A stretch of DNA of 64,000 bases from Panax quinquefolius (taxonomy: Eukaryota > Streptophyta > Magnoliopsida > Apiales > Araliaceae), in the NCBI GenBank assembly GCA_020205615.1, contig CM035156.1:16333128-16397127 (forward strand), read 5' to 3'. The notes under the pieces are model-generated. The model made no database searches and was not told the DNA's origin. It worked only from the letters and a program-made list of their open reading frames with translations. Below, piece after piece: positions 63,430 to 64,000 of the stretch (position 1 is the stretch's first letter; every line of letters begins with the position of its first letter). The position numbers were made by a program, and so were the translations under genes.

Positions 63430-64000
63430 TGAGCGATATTTCTATTGTTAATAAATTTCTGACGTATTCTAGAAGAACTTCCCCTCGCCTACCCCGGGCG
63501 TGAAATTGAATTTTGTATCGACCTTGAACTCGGTACAAAACCTATTTCCAAAGCCCCATATCGAATGGCTCTATTGAACTTCGTGAGTTAAAGACCCAAT
63601 GCGCAGAATTGTTAGACATTGGCTTTATTCGTCCTAGTACTTCTCCTTGGGGTGCTCCTCGCTCTATTCATGAAGAAGAAAGATGGGAGTATGCGACTTT
63701 GTATTGATTATCGGGAGTTGAATCATGTCACCATCAAAAATAGGTATCCATTGCCCGCGTATTGATGACCTGTTTGACCAACCGCAAGGAGCCAAATTCT
63801 TTTCAAAGATTGATCTTCGTTCCGATATCACCAATTGAAGATTAGAATCGTGACATTCCAAAGACGGCTTTAAACTCGATGCACGGGCATTATGAATTCT
63901 AGTCATGTCCTTTGGATTGACTAATGCTCCTAACGCCGCCTTCATGGATATGATGAACCGAGTATTCAAGGAATATTTAGATCACTTTGTGGTCGTCTTT
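63430..64000 (+). pseudogene. Gypsy reverse transcriptase, N-terminal half, decayed
   Basis: In several frames: the lead-in ([20 protein letters not shown], about 63590-63649), [24 protein letters not shown] coding with shifts (63690-63760), KFFSKIDLRS (about 63798-63827) with the first catalytic Asp region, then [20 protein letters not shown] (63911-63970). The window ends at the strand just before the YxDD site. Confidence 0.85.

Larger units (their letters stand above)
59112..64000 (+). mobile_element. Family B gypsy element, 5' LTR and decayed gag-pol, cut by window end
   Basis: LTR 59112-61555, degraded PBS, gag (61740-62520) with knuckles (62718-62822), protease remnant (about 62950-63060) and the beginning of RT (63430-64000). 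Translations are similar to the family A element at 23067-29292 but this one keeps the RT core. Frames shift often, so the copy is dead. The remainder lies to the right. Confidence 0.87.

Overview
The window is nuclear DNA of a flowering plant, probably a eudicot. It is AT-rich, has GT-AG introns of 84 to about 1,850 bases, is full of LTR retrotransposons and (AT)n microsatellites, and carries three genes with clear plant homologues. I cannot name the species. One 100-base N gap (22967-23066) marks a scaffold join.

Bases 1-37934 are a nest of retroelements. A reverse-strand Tat-lineage Ty3-gypsy remnant (about 2445-20951) keeps a 760-bp 5' LTR, a PBS of the tRNA-Arg type, the first part of gag, a long 3' non-coding region with tandem repeats, and a fragment of the 3' LTR. 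A 12.4-kb Sirevirus-type Ty1-copia element (5033-17408) is inserted into it with a perfect CTTGG target duplication. It has 1.48-kb LTRs, gag, protease, integrase, reverse transcriptase/RNase H and env-like reading frames, all broken by stops or frameshifts. Around and after this lie LTRs and decayed bodies of two related Del/Tekay-like chromovirus families. I call them family A (LTR about 2.7 kb, termini TGTAAGACCCC and GGGGCGTCACA) and family B (LTR about 2.5 kb, with internal minisatellites). One family A copy (29883-32609) is a textbook solo LTR with an ATATT duplication, inserted into a reversed family B LTR.

Bases 37935-56518 are the gene island. From left to right: a DIM1B-like mitochondrial rRNA adenine dimethyltransferase gene (+, 41254-42533) with one apparent single-base frameshift; a three-exon gene for a small basic protein that is probably mitochondrial and may be a mitoribosomal protein (+, 44992-47813); and, convergent with it, a complete nine-exon CYP90C1/ROT3-type brassinosteroid C-23 hydroxylase gene (-, 49321-55230). 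The spaces hold small non-autonomous DNA elements: a 151-bp foldback with 8-bp target duplication, a 338-bp Tourist-like MITE with TTA duplication, and two adjacent copies of another foldback just upstream of the second gene.

Bases 56519-64000 return to family B. Two LTRs lie head to tail with nothing between them. The second is followed by a decayed gag (two CCHC knuckles), a protease remnant and the start of reverse transcriptase, cut by the window end.

The genes do not form a pathway. The retroelements are mostly dead but show informative structure: shared internal deletions, LTR-borne minisatellites, palindromic motifs and probable deamination stops. I found no convincing new enzyme system. 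The best leads are the palindromic CTACGATCGTAG motif spread through the copia element, the foldback elements next to genes, and possible regulatory sites inside the CYP90C1 gene.
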